From NCBI GenBank assembly GCA_910585735.1, contig CAJUEU010000037.1, positions 1 to 18,342 of the forward strand: a stretch of DNA of 18,342 nt, read 5' to 3'. The notes under the pieces were generated by a model. That model saw only the letters and a program-made list of their open reading frames with translations. It did no database searches and had not been told where the DNA came from. Source of the DNA: an uncultured Oscillospiraceae bacterium. Its GTDB lineage: Bacteria; Bacillota; Clostridia; Oscillospirales; Oscillospiraceae. Made by a program: the position numbers and the translations under genes. This document shows, one piece after another, positions 5,812 through 12,022 of this stretch; position 1 is the stretch's first letter; every line of letters begins with the position of its first letter.

Positions 5812-7794
5812 ATGAAGAAGCAAGCAAGACTTTGCGCCCTGGCTTTGGCCGGGATCATGACCTTGTCCCTGACCGCCTGCGGGCCCAAGGATGAGCCGGA
5901 CAATTCTCCGAACCAGGCGGGGATCTACACCCCCGGCACCTACGAGGGAAGCGCCCAGGGGTATGGCGGAACTGTGACGGTATCCATCACGGTGGACGCA
6001 AACTCCATCACCGATGTAAAGGTGACGGGGGAGCAGGAAACCCCCTCTGTGGGCGGGGCCGCTCTGGAGACGCTGGCCGGACAGATCAAGGAAGCGCAGA
6101 ACGCCGACATTGAAGGCGTTTCGGGCGCCACTATGACCTCTGGAGGAGTCAAGGAGGCCGCCGCGTCCGCTGTTGCCAAGGCCAAGGGGGAGGAGCAGGA
6201 GCTCCCCTCCGCCGAGGCGATGAAGGCCGGGACCTACAATACCACCTGCAAGGGGTATTACGGAGACTTTGACCTTTCTGTGACGGTGAGCGACACTGCC
6301 ATCACTGCCATTACATACGGCGAGCACACCGAGACCATCGGCGTGGGAGCCCTGGCCATCGACTTGATGATCGAGCGGATGATCGCGGCCAACACCTCCG
6401 GGGTGGATTCGGTCACCGGCGCCACCATGACCAGTATGGCCATGCGCAATGCCGTGGCCGACTGCCTGAAGCAGGCGGGCGCCCCCGCCGCCCTGACCGC
6501 CAATGCCCCTCAGCCTGAGGAGGTTCCCCAGACCCTGACCGCCGATGTGGTAGTGGTGGGCGGCGGCGGGGCCGGCATGGCGGCCGCCATCGCCGCCAAG
6601 GAGGCCGGAGCCAGCGTGATCCTGCTGGAGAAGCAGGACATTCTGGGCGGCACCACCTTGGTCTCGGCCGGTATTGTGTACGGCGCCCTCAGCGACGAGG
6701 ACGTGCCCGTCATGGTGGACTATTATATGGAGCGGGCCGAAGACAACGCGGACCGTGAAATGCTGACCTATTACGCCGAGCATTCCCGTGAGACCTTGGA
6801 CTGGCTCCAGAGCATCGGCACCCAGATCATGTTTGAGGCGCCTGCCGGTACCGCCCCCGAGGCCCGGGCCCGCTTCACCATGCTTCCCGATGGCACCAAC
6901 TTCATTGGCTACACCCTGACCCATCCCATGGAGGAGAAGTGCAAGGAGTTGGGTGTGGAGATCCACACCGGCGTGAAGGCCACCGAGCTGATCCAGAACG
7001 CCGAGGGCACCGTTGTGGGTGTCAAGGGCCAGACCCGTTACGGTGGTGAGTACACCGTCAATGCCAAGGCGGTCATCCTGTGCGCCGGTGGGTTTGACGC
7101 CAGCAGTGAGATGAAGGCGGAATACTCTCCCAACTACACCAACGACTTCCCCCTGTCCAACAAGGGCAACACGGGTGACGGGATCCGCATGGGCATGGCC
7201 GTGGGGGCCGACACTGTCTTTAAGGGCGGCATTATCGGCTTCACCTGCCTGAACGCCACCCTGCCCCAGTCCGGCTACAACGCTCTGGCCTTCGCGGGAG
7301 CTGCCTTTGCCGCCGCTGACGGCGCCTACCTGGCCCAGAACATCGACTACCCCATCAGCCACACTCTGGTCAAGACCCAGCCCGACAACTTTATGTACGG
7401 CCTGCTGGATTCCACCGGCGCTGAGAGCGGCGAGGCCGCCATCGCTCTGGGTTACGGCTTCAAGGGGGAGACCGTTGCCGAGCTGGCCGCCGCTGCCGGG
7501 GCCGACGAGAGCAAGCTTGCCGACGCCTTTGCCCAGTCCGGGCTGACCGGGGAGGGCCCCTTCTACCTCATCAAGGTAAGCCCCACCTCCATTGGCTCCA
7601 TGGGCGGACTGAAGGTGAACACCAACAGCGAGGTCCTGAAAGACGGCGCTCCCATCCCCGGCCTCTATGCCGCCGGTGAGACCGCCAACGGCGACTTCTA
7701 CTACCGGGAGTATCCCGCTTCGGGCTCCTCCAACTGCATCAGCATCACCTTTGGCCTCCAGGCCGGTCGTCAGGCCGCCGGGTACGCCAAATAA
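5812..7794 (+). CDS. Lipoprotein flavin reductase with two covalent-FMN domains and an FAD-binding fumarate reductase/ketosteroid dehydrogenase-like domain
   Basis: This 660-residue surface enzyme starts with a Sec lipoprotein signal (MKKQ, hydrophobic core, LTAC, lipid-anchored C23). Two FMN_bind domains follow: residues about 38-127 with SGATMTS (T107), and about 133-228 with DSVTGATMTS (T205). In NqrC/RnfG/UrdA relatives the last Thr of [S/T]GAT is joined to FMN by ApbE. From 245 on is an FAD_binding_2 domain with GGGGAG at 250-255, LGGTT, and the late GLYAAGE motif. Where fumarate reductases carry GxRFxNE with catalytic Arg/Glu, this protein has GAYLAQN (504-510), so fumarate is unlikely. 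YPASG (634-638) resembles the Tyr...Gly keto-binding pair of 3-ketosteroid dehydrogenases. AAGGAGG (5798-5804) sets the start. A small CCGC/GCGG hairpin lies in the 75-bp gap after the upstream gene, and no separate promoter is evident. Electrons likely come from a membrane flavin chain; ApbE is not in the window. Confidence 0.9.
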   Translation: MKKQARLCALALAGIMTLSLTACGPKDEPDNSPNQAGIYTPGTYEGSAQGYGGTVTVSITVDANSITDVKVTGEQETPSVGGAALETLAGQIKEAQNADIEGVSGATMTSGGVKEAAASAVAKAKGEEQELPSAEAMKAGTYNTTCKGYYGDFDLSVTVSDTAITAITYGEHTETIGVGALAIDLMIERMIAANTSGVDSVTGATMTSMAMRNAVADCLKQAGAPAALTANAPQPEEVPQTLTADVVVVGGGGAGMAAAIAAKEAGASVILLEKQDILGGTTLVSAGIVYGALSDEDVPVMVDYYMERAEDNADREMLTYYAEHSRETLDWLQSIGTQIMFEAPAGTAPEARARFTMLPDGTNFIGYTLTHPMEEKCKELGVEIHTGVKATELIQNAEGTVVGVKGQTRYGGEYTVNAKAVILCAGGFDASSEMKAEYSPNYTNDFPLSNKGNTGDGIRMGMAVGADTVFKGGIIGFTCLNATLPQSGYNALAFAGAAFAAADGAYLAQNIDYPISHTLVKTQPDNFMYGLLDSTGAESGEAAIALGYGFKGETVAELAAAAGADESKLADAFAQSGLTGEGPFYLIKVSPTSIGSMGGLKVNTNSEVLKDGAPIPGLYAAGETANGDFYYREYPASGSSNCISITFGLQAGRQAAGYAK

Positions 7795-7816
7795 GAGCGG
7801 AAAGCAGAAGAAGCAC

Positions 7817-7853
7817 AGACCCCCGGCGTCTTTGACGCCGGGGGTCTGCTTAT
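7817..7853 (+). terminator. Strong hairpin after the flavoenzyme operon
   Basis: A perfect 14-bp stem, AGACCCCCGGCGTC (7817-7830) with GACGCCGGGGGTCT (7834-7847), closes a TTT loop 22 nt after the stop codon. The T tract that follows is poor (CTGCTTATAA), so it may rely on stem strength or protect the mRNA 3' end. Confidence 0.75.
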
Positions 7854-7883
7854 AAGGAAAAACAAAAAATTTTCATTTTCCCC

Positions 7884-7914
7884 TTGACCTTGACACGGTG
7901 GCAGGGTGTATTCT
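7884..7914 (+). promoter_or_regulatory. MerR-type promoter with overlapping operator
   Basis: TTGACC (7884-7889) and TATTCT (7909-7914) are separated by 19 bp, the over-long spacer typical of promoters that MerR proteins untwist. The spacer is occupied by a dyad (7887-7907): left arm ACCTTGACAC, central G, right arm GTGGCAGGGT, with 8 of 10 pairs complementary. An overlapping TTGACA-18-TATTCT alternative (7890-7919) exists. It drives the adjacent MerR gene, implying autoregulation. Confidence 0.75.
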
Positions 7915-7957
7915 ATTCTCAGGGTCCGGACCCTACATTATAAAAAGGAGGGATGTC

Positions 7958-8752
7958 ATGCTTACCATCGGCGAATTTTCCCGGCTGTGCCGGGTCTCTC
8001 CCCGTATGCTGCGTTACTACGAGAGCCAGGGGCTTCTGCAGCCAGAGACCGTGGGGGAGAACGGCTACCGATATTATAAACAGGAGCAGCTTGCCGACGC
8101 CCTGTGGATCGGGCACCTGCGGCGGTACGGGTTTACCCTGGCCGAAGTGAAGGAGCTGCTCAAACTGCCCGAGGACGAGCTGCTTCGGCGGCTCCACCGT
8201 CGGCGGCTGGACGCCCACTATGAAATCTACCGACTGCAGGAAAAGCTGCGGGAACTGGAAGCGGACATCCTTCAAATGGAGGGAAAGACCATGTTGGAAG
8301 GAAAATATCAGGTGATCCTGATGCCCGACCCGGAGCAGACCGTCTTTGGCATCCGCCGCACGGTCCCGGTGAGCAAGTTCCACGACCTCTTTCAGGAGCT
8401 TTGGGGGGAGATCGCCCGGCGGGGGCTGAAGCAGACCGGGCCTGTGCAGATGCTCTACCACAGCGAGGAATTCGACTACGAAAACGCCGATGTGGAGGTC
8501 CAGGTGGTGGTGGCACCCGGCCCCGACACTACGGTGAAGCCCGCCTACGATGCCTGCGCCACCGTGCTCCATAAAGGATCCTACGATGGACTGCCCGGGG
8601 CCTACGAGGCCCTGGCGGCCTGGATGGCCACCCACCCAGGTTATCGGATCTGCGGGCCCGCCATCGACCGGTACCTCAACGACCCGGACAATACGCCCCC
8701 GGAAGAGCTGGCCACCGGGGTCCTGTTCCCGGTGGAGAAAGTAACAAAATAA
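7958..8752 (+). CDS. MerR-family regulator with GyrI-like effector-binding domain
   Basis: This 264-residue transcription factor is of the BmrR/TipA-like kind. The N-terminal MerR helix-turn-helix and wing (about 2-70) begin MLTIGEFSRLCRVSPRMLRYYE and include NGYRYY. A dimerisation coiled coil runs from about 75 to 110. A GyrI-like (AraC effector-binding) domain, which in relatives binds amphipathic drugs or other small hydrophobic ligands, spans about 117-264. AAGGAGG at 7945-7951 selects the ATG at 7958; the ATG at 7953 is in another frame. It is a single-gene unit between two terminator hairpins with its own MerR-type operator, so its other targets are elsewhere or it may sense a compound related to the neighbouring flavoenzymes. 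That link is conjecture. Confidence 0.95.
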   Translation: MLTIGEFSRLCRVSPRMLRYYESQGLLQPETVGENGYRYYKQEQLADALWIGHLRRYGFTLAEVKELLKLPEDELLRRLHRRRLDAHYEIYRLQEKLRELEADILQMEGKTMLEGKYQVILMPDPEQTVFGIRRTVPVSKFHDLFQELWGEIARRGLKQTGPVQMLYHSEEFDYENADVEVQVVVAPGPDTTVKPAYDACATVLHKGSYDGLPGAYEALAAWMATHPGYRICGPAIDRYLNDPDNTPPEELATGVLFPVEKVTK

Positions 8753-8757
8753 AGGAC

Positions 8758-8789
8758 AACAGCCGGAGGGATGCCCCTCCGGCTGTTTT
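8758..8789 (+). terminator. Intrinsic terminator after the MerR gene
   Basis: A 12-bp perfect stem, ACAGCCGGAGGG (8759-8770) with CCCTCCGGCTGT (8775-8786), has loop ATGC and a short T tract. The whole 28-nt core recurs exactly at 10843-10870. Confidence 0.88.
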
Positions 8790-8888
8790 ATATGATGGGG
8801 GACCGTTGCACATGGGTGTACAATAGAGTGGAACAGAGAATTTTTTGAAAAAGATGCACGAAAAACATCCGCTGTATCGTTTTATGGG

Positions 8889-8903
8889 TGTAAGGCCCTT
8901 ACA
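8889..8903. promoter_or_regulatory. Perfect inverted repeat upstream of the sigma factor gene
   Basis: TGTAAGG-C-CCTTACA is a 7-bp perfect dyad centred 41 nt before the sigma start codon. It could be a regulator site or a small leader hairpin. I find no convincing -35/-10 pair of the housekeeping type in 8790-8936, so the sigma unit may be driven by an alternative (perhaps its own) sigma factor. Confidence 0.4.
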
Positions 8904-8936
8904 GGAACAAATCTGAAGCTTGAAGGAAGTGATGAA

Positions 8937-9446
8937 TTGAGGCATGACGATATCACTGCCATAGTAGAAGCCTACTCCGACATGGTGATGCGGATCGCCT
9001 ATCAGCACTGCTTCAACAAGTCTGACAGCGAGGATATTACCCAAGAAGCCTTCATGAAACTGATGGACCATCTGCCTGAACTGGAGAACGAGACCGCTAT
9101 CAAGGCGTGGCTGATCCGGGTGACGGTCAACCTGTGCAAGGATTGGAACAAAAGCGCCTGGTACCGGCGGACAACGCCGTTGGAAGAATGTGAGAGCGAG
9201 GCGATACATTGGGAGCAGGAGGCGGACGAATCGTCCGTTCTGGAATCCCTGAAGCGGCTTCGGCCGCTCTATCGGACGATCCTTTACATGTATTACTACG
9301 AGGGATATAAGATACGGGAGATCGCCCAAATCCTTGATCTCAGGGAAAACACAGTCAGTTCTGGATTGACCAGGGGCAGAAAGAAATTGCGGGATGCTTT
9401 GATGGAAGGAGAAGATGGCTCATGGGGAGAAAGTATTGTGATATGA
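8937..9446 (+). CDS. ECF-type RNA polymerase sigma factor
   Basis: This 169-residue sigma-70 family protein has only regions 2 and 4, as in the extracytoplasmic-function group. Region 2 is at about 6-70 (YSDMVMRIAYQHCFNKSDSE, DITQEAFMKLM, WLIRVTVNLCKDW). Region 4 is at about 103-155 (LRPLYRTILYMYYYEGYKI, then the helix-turn-helix IREIAQILDLRENTVSSGLT). No in-frame ATG precedes region 2, so a TTG at 8937 preceded by AAGGAAGTG is the likely start. The non-ATG start would limit expression. The 3' end overlaps the next gene by 25 nt, and an ATGA stop-start overlap lies at 9443-9446, indicating translational coupling with its membrane partner. The pairing suggests a signal-released sigma factor, but the signal is unknown. 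Confidence 0.93.
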   Translation: MRHDDITAIVEAYSDMVMRIAYQHCFNKSDSEDITQEAFMKLMDHLPELENETAIKAWLIRVTVNLCKDWNKSAWYRRTTPLEECESEAIHWEQEADESSVLESLKRLRPLYRTILYMYYYEGYKIREIAQILDLRENTVSSGLTRGRKKLRDALMEGEDGSWGESIVI

Positions 9447-10798
9447 TCTCAAAAATAAAGGCAGAGGACGGGTTCAAAAGGGACCTGGTCGTCCTTATGG
9501 AAGAAAAACGGCAGGCGCAGACGCGCCGCAGCAATGGGAGGTATTTTAGTATGAAGCAGAATCGAAAGAAATGGCCTGCGCTTGTGGCCGCCGCACTGGC
9601 CGTCTTGACCTGCACCGGCGCCGCTTTGGCGGTGCTGTACACCGGCTTTGGCGCGAAGAACGATGGGGTACAGTTCTCCGATAACTATCCCCAGTACCTG
9701 GAAAAGCTGGACCAGCGGACGGCCGGCGACGGTGTTCAGGTGGCCCTGGAGTCCTATCTGTGTGATGAGGGCTTTCTGGATCTTCAGTTCCGGGTGAAGA
9801 TCGGCGAGGAGAAGCTGGAGGCCTTCCGGGAGGGAAAGGATGCCAATTGGGAGGAACCTTTGACCTACCTTTCTTTCAATGACCCTGTTATGGAGAAAAA
9901 TGGGGTCCGTTCCCTGCGGCTGGGTGGCGCTAATTATACACTGAACATTGACGGTCAAGACATTTGGCTCCGGGGGCGCACCGCACGGTCTGTGGAGAAG
10001 GTCGGCGTGGGCGAGTATGTGGTCCAGCAGATGTGGTTCCTGGGCGAGGATGTGCTGGAAGGCAAAGATGAGTTCCGCATCTCCCTGAAGGATGTGGCCG
10101 TGGGGCTGGGGGAGGACTGCATCCCCATGGAGGGCGGCTTCGATCTGACGGTCTCCAAGGCCAAGGCCGCAGCGTCCACCGTGACGGTTGAGATGAAGGA
10201 TAATGTCTGGTCCCCCCGGGAGGGCGTGACCAAAACAGTGGAGAAGGTTTCCCAGACTCCGCTCCAGACCATTTTCCGCATTCGGTCGGTCTACACCGGC
10301 ATCAGCAGCGAGGAGATGAACATTGACAGTTGGGATTATCTGGTCTATGACGCCGCCGGCCAGGCCCGGGCAACTTATTCTGCCCGCGTGGCCGCCGAGA
10401 TCACCTATGCCGATGGCACTGTGGAGAGGCTGGCCGAGCCGGGCGAATACGACCTCAGCCGTTCGAGCTTTGAGGGAGCTACCTTTATTACTGAGGAGAT
10501 CGTGGCTGTCGCTCCGATGGAGGGTGCTGTCGCTCTGCGTGCCTACGAGTCGGAGTATGCGCCGGACTACCGCATGACCGTCGCCGCGGAATATCGGATC
10601 GACTTGTCTGCCGGGACCGTAGAGGCCGAGACTGTAAACGCGGTCATTTACGATGCGGGCACCGGGGAGATGGACAACGAGTACGGCGTATATTATAAGC
10701 TTCGTTACGGCCAGGATGTCTCCGAGGTGCTGGGCATCAGGGACCCCTTGGGGGAATGGTGGCTGGAGGGCGGAGACCTTAGCTCAGAGCTGGATTGA
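9422..10798 (+). CDS. Membrane protein coupled to the sigma factor (probable anti-sigma factor, DUF4179-like)
   Basis: This 458-residue protein has a cytoplasmic N-terminus of about 50 residues (charged, helical: MISKIKAEDGFKRDLVVLMEEKR), one transmembrane segment at about 51-74 (WPALVAAALAVLTCTGAALAVLY when read through, preceded by RKK), and an extracytoplasmic domain of about 380 residues, rich in beta strands, with no enzyme motif I recognise. This layout, immediately after an ECF sigma gene, matches the anti-sigma/DUF4179 proteins of Firmicutes, in which the short N-terminus would hold the sigma factor. The start at 9422 uses AAGGAG (9406-9411) inside the sigma gene; ATG 9443, forming ATGA with the sigma stop, is an equal alternative and would drop 7 residues. 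The family name is from recognition of layout, not a profile match. Confidence 0.82.
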   Translation: MGRKYCDMISKIKAEDGFKRDLVVLMEEKRQAQTRRSNGRYFSMKQNRKKWPALVAAALAVLTCTGAALAVLYTGFGAKNDGVQFSDNYPQYLEKLDQRTAGDGVQVALESYLCDEGFLDLQFRVKIGEEKLEAFREGKDANWEEPLTYLSFNDPVMEKNGVRSLRLGGANYTLNIDGQDIWLRGRTARSVEKVGVGEYVVQQMWFLGEDVLEGKDEFRISLKDVAVGLGEDCIPMEGGFDLTVSKAKAAASTVTVEMKDNVWSPREGVTKTVEKVSQTPLQTIFRIRSVYTGISSEEMNIDSWDYLVYDAAGQARATYSARVAAEITYADGTVERLAEPGEYDLSRSSFEGATFITEEIVAVAPMEGAVALRAYESEYAPDYRMTVAAEYRIDLSAGTVEAETVNAVIYDAGTGEMDNEYGVYYKLRYGQDVSEVLGIRDPLGEWWLEGGDLSSELD

Positions 10799-10834
10799 CG
10801 CGGAGTTTCTTCCTTTTTTGAAAAATAGGGTTCC

Positions 10835-10879
10835 AAAACAGCACAGCCGGAGGGATGCCCCTCCGGCTGTGCTGTTTTT
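10835..10879 (+). terminator. Intrinsic terminator after the sigma/anti-sigma unit
   Basis: A 17-bp perfect stem (10838-10854 with 10859-10875, arms starting ACAGCACAGCC and ending GGCTGTGCTGT) extends by further A-T pairs. It has loop ATGC and a tail of five T. Its inner 28 nt (10843-10870) are identical to the terminator core at 8759-8786. The flanking A and T tracts may make it work in both directions and end the HAD transcript too. Confidence 0.92.
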
Positions 10880-10942
10880 CCGATGCAAATTCAATGCAAC
10901 CCCGGCGAATTTTAGTACAACTTCGATGCACTTTAGTACAAC
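10880..10942 (-). repeat. Three degenerate 21-nt tandem units
   Basis: Read on the minus strand, the units are 10942-10922, 10921-10901 and 10900-10880. Units 1 and 2 both begin GTTGTACTAAA; unit 3 begins GTTGCATTGAA, and its tail TGCATCGG resembles the tail TGCATCGAA of unit 1. The 14-mer TTTAGTACAACTTC appears twice on the plus strand (10911-10924 and 10932-10945). The array lies between the terminator and the HAD stop codon and slightly overlaps the latter. The role is unknown. Confidence 0.6.
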
Positions 10943-10943
10943 T

Positions 10944-11573
10944 TCAGCCCATGGCCGCCAAGGCGGCGGGGATGGCCTCAAAGCTGGAAACGGCTGGAAC
11001 ATCAGGGACTTTCCCAAAGCCGTAGGCCGCGTGGAGGAAGGGTACCCCGGCTTCCTGGGCCGAGGCACAGTCCAGGGCGGTGTCCCCAATGTAGACCGGG
11101 CGCTTCAGGCTGTTGCGCTCCGCCACCAGCTTGATGTTTTCCCGCTTGGGAAGGCGGGTGTGTCCGGCGGACTCAAAGTCTGTAAAGAATTTGCCCAGGC
11201 CGGTGCCTTGATAAAAGGCCTGGATGTACCCATCCTCACAGTTGCTCACCACAAAAAGGGGACACTGGGCCTTGAGGGCGGCCAGGGTTTCCTCCTCCCG
11301 GGGAAAGAGGGAGCCTCCGTGCTTGGCCAGGTACTCCAGCTCCAGGCGGACGCAGTCGGCAATGACTTCGTCCTGCCGCGCCTGAGGCAGGGCGGGAAGG
11401 AGCCTCTCCGCAATGTCCCGGAGGAGCAGGCCCATACAGTCCCGGACCTCTTGAACCGTAAGGGACGGGCGGGGGACCTTGTGGAGCGCCAGGGCCTGAT
11501 TCCAGCTCACGGTGAGCTGGGGACAGGCATCCCAGAGGGTGCCGTCCAGATCGAAAAGAATACCGTCAAACAT
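10944..11573 (-). CDS. HAD-superfamily phosphatase, phosphoglycolate phosphatase-like
   Basis: This 209-residue cytoplasmic hydrolase should dephosphorylate a small phosphorylated metabolite. The four HAD motifs are intact: motif I DLDGT with nucleophile D8 and general acid D10, motif II VVSN (S110), motif III K143 (in LPKRENIK), and motif IV GDTALD with D164 and D168 for Mg2+. A helical C1 cap lies between motifs I and II (about 16-85), placing it with Gph/PGP-type enzymes, but the substrate cannot be told. AGGAGGT sits 7 nt before the ATG at 11571-11573. It is a single-gene unit on the minus strand, divergent from the ribosomal operon, with its own promoter and sharing a terminator region with the anti-sigma gene. 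Confidence 0.94.
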   Translation of the reverse strand: MFDGILFDLDGTLWDACPQLTVSWNQALALHKVPRPSLTVQEVRDCMGLLLRDIAERLLPALPQARQDEVIADCVRLELEYLAKHGGSLFPREEETLAALKAQCPLFVVSNCEDGYIQAFYQGTGLGKFFTDFESAGHTRLPKRENIKLVAERNSLKRPVYIGDTALDCASAQEAGVPFLHAAYGFGKVPDVPAVSSFEAIPAALAAMG

Positions 11574-11655
11574 GGAAGTGACCTCCTGAGGAAGAGAAGT
11601 AAAGAAGCTATATTATAAGGTAGGCAAGCATGCCGGGACAGGCGGGACGGGGACT

Positions 11656-11684
11656 ATAATACCATGATTTTTGATTTTTGTAAA
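11656..11684 (-). promoter_or_regulatory. Predicted promoter of the HAD phosphatase gene
   Basis: On the minus strand, TTTACA (complement of 11679-11684) and TATTAT (complement of 11656-11661) are spaced by 17 bp, giving a leader of about 75 nt. A second TATAAT-like box lies nearer the gene (complement of 11612-11617) but lacks a matching -35. Confidence 0.6.
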
Positions 11685-11723
11685 CGAAAGGATGGATTTT
11701 TTGAAAAAATCTGAAAATTTTTC

Positions 11724-11752
11724 TTGACTTAAAGGCTGGTATGTAGTAAGAT
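11724..11752 (+). promoter_or_regulatory. Predicted promoter of the ribosomal protein operon
   Basis: TTGACT (11724-11729) and TAAGAT (11747-11752) are spaced by 17 bp in an A/T-rich stretch. Transcription would begin near 11759, about 265 nt before the rpsJ start codon. Confidence 0.65.
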
Positions 11753-11891
11753 AATTGAGCGCCTCAATGGGGGCGTACTATGCGATGATGTGGGAGATTG
11801 CTCGCGAAGCGAGGTAACTTCCGCGGAGTATGTCCGTTGATCGGGCGGCTGAGAGGATCCTGTGCGCGGCGTATATCGCTGTGCAGGGAGT

Positions 11892-11920
11892 AAACCGGCC
11901 AGGTCCTGTGCCGGTTTTCT
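11892..11920 (+). terminator. Terminator-like hairpin within the rpsJ leader (candidate attenuator)
   Basis: AAACCGGC (11892-11899) pairs with GCCGGTTT (11910-11917), and the loop CAGGTCCTGT can extend the helix. It is followed by TTTTCTT. It could stop transcription before rpsJ when a regulatory protein binds upstream. Confidence 0.55.
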
Positions 11921-11969
11921 TCATGTCACAGAGTGATACGCACGAAAACGTGGATAGGAAATCTCGCTG

Positions 11970-12006
11970 TACGAAGCGTGACAAGTAAAATGCACTTCGT
12001 ATTTTT
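11970..12006 (+). terminator. Second terminator-like hairpin just before the rpsJ ribosome binding site
   Basis: TACGAAG (11970-11976) pairs with CTTCGTA (11995-12001) around an 18-nt loop, followed at once by five T (12002-12006) and the AAGGAGG of rpsJ. The hairpin plus U-run resembles an attenuator, or could help set ribosome access. Confidence 0.45.
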
Positions 12007-12022
12007 AAGGAGGAAAAACAAC

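Larger units (their letters stand above)
11754..12022 (+). ncRNA. Structured 5' leader of the S10 operon (candidate r-protein autoregulatory RNA)
   Basis: This gene-free stretch of about 260 nt is full of potential helices. ATTGAG-CGC-CTCAAT (11754-11768) is at the start. CTCGC-GAA-GCGAG lies inside a longer possible pairing of GTACT near 11775 with AGTAT near 11827. CCTG...CGGCG-TATAT-CGCTG...CAGG runs about 11859-11887. A terminator-like hairpin is at 11892-11917, CACG-AAAA-CGTG is at 11941-11952, and a last hairpin is at 11970-12001. S10-operon leaders are bound by a ribosomal protein (L4 in E. coli) for feedback control, and leader motifs before S10 have been proposed in Clostridia. Whether this one matches a known family needs a covariance search. 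No open frame with a ribosome binding site is evident in it. Confidence 0.6.

Noticed and set aside
5056..7362. Very long open frame on the minus strand opposite the two flavoenzyme genes
   Set aside because: It spans two real plus-strand genes, encodes a Gly/His/Val-rich composition with no recognisable domain, and arises from the third-position bias of GC-rich codons.
8800..8830. TTGCAC...TACAAT as a sigma-A promoter of the sigma factor gene
   Set aside because: The boxes are only 7 bp apart, too close for a functional pair.
10880..10942. CRISPR array
   Set aside because: The units are contiguous, degenerate and 21 nt long with no spacers, and no cas genes are nearby.
11754..11900. tRNA or known metabolite riboswitch in the rpsJ leader
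   Set aside because: No cloverleaf with a TTCGANNC-type arm, and no riboswitch core I could recognise; its position favours a ribosomal protein leader.
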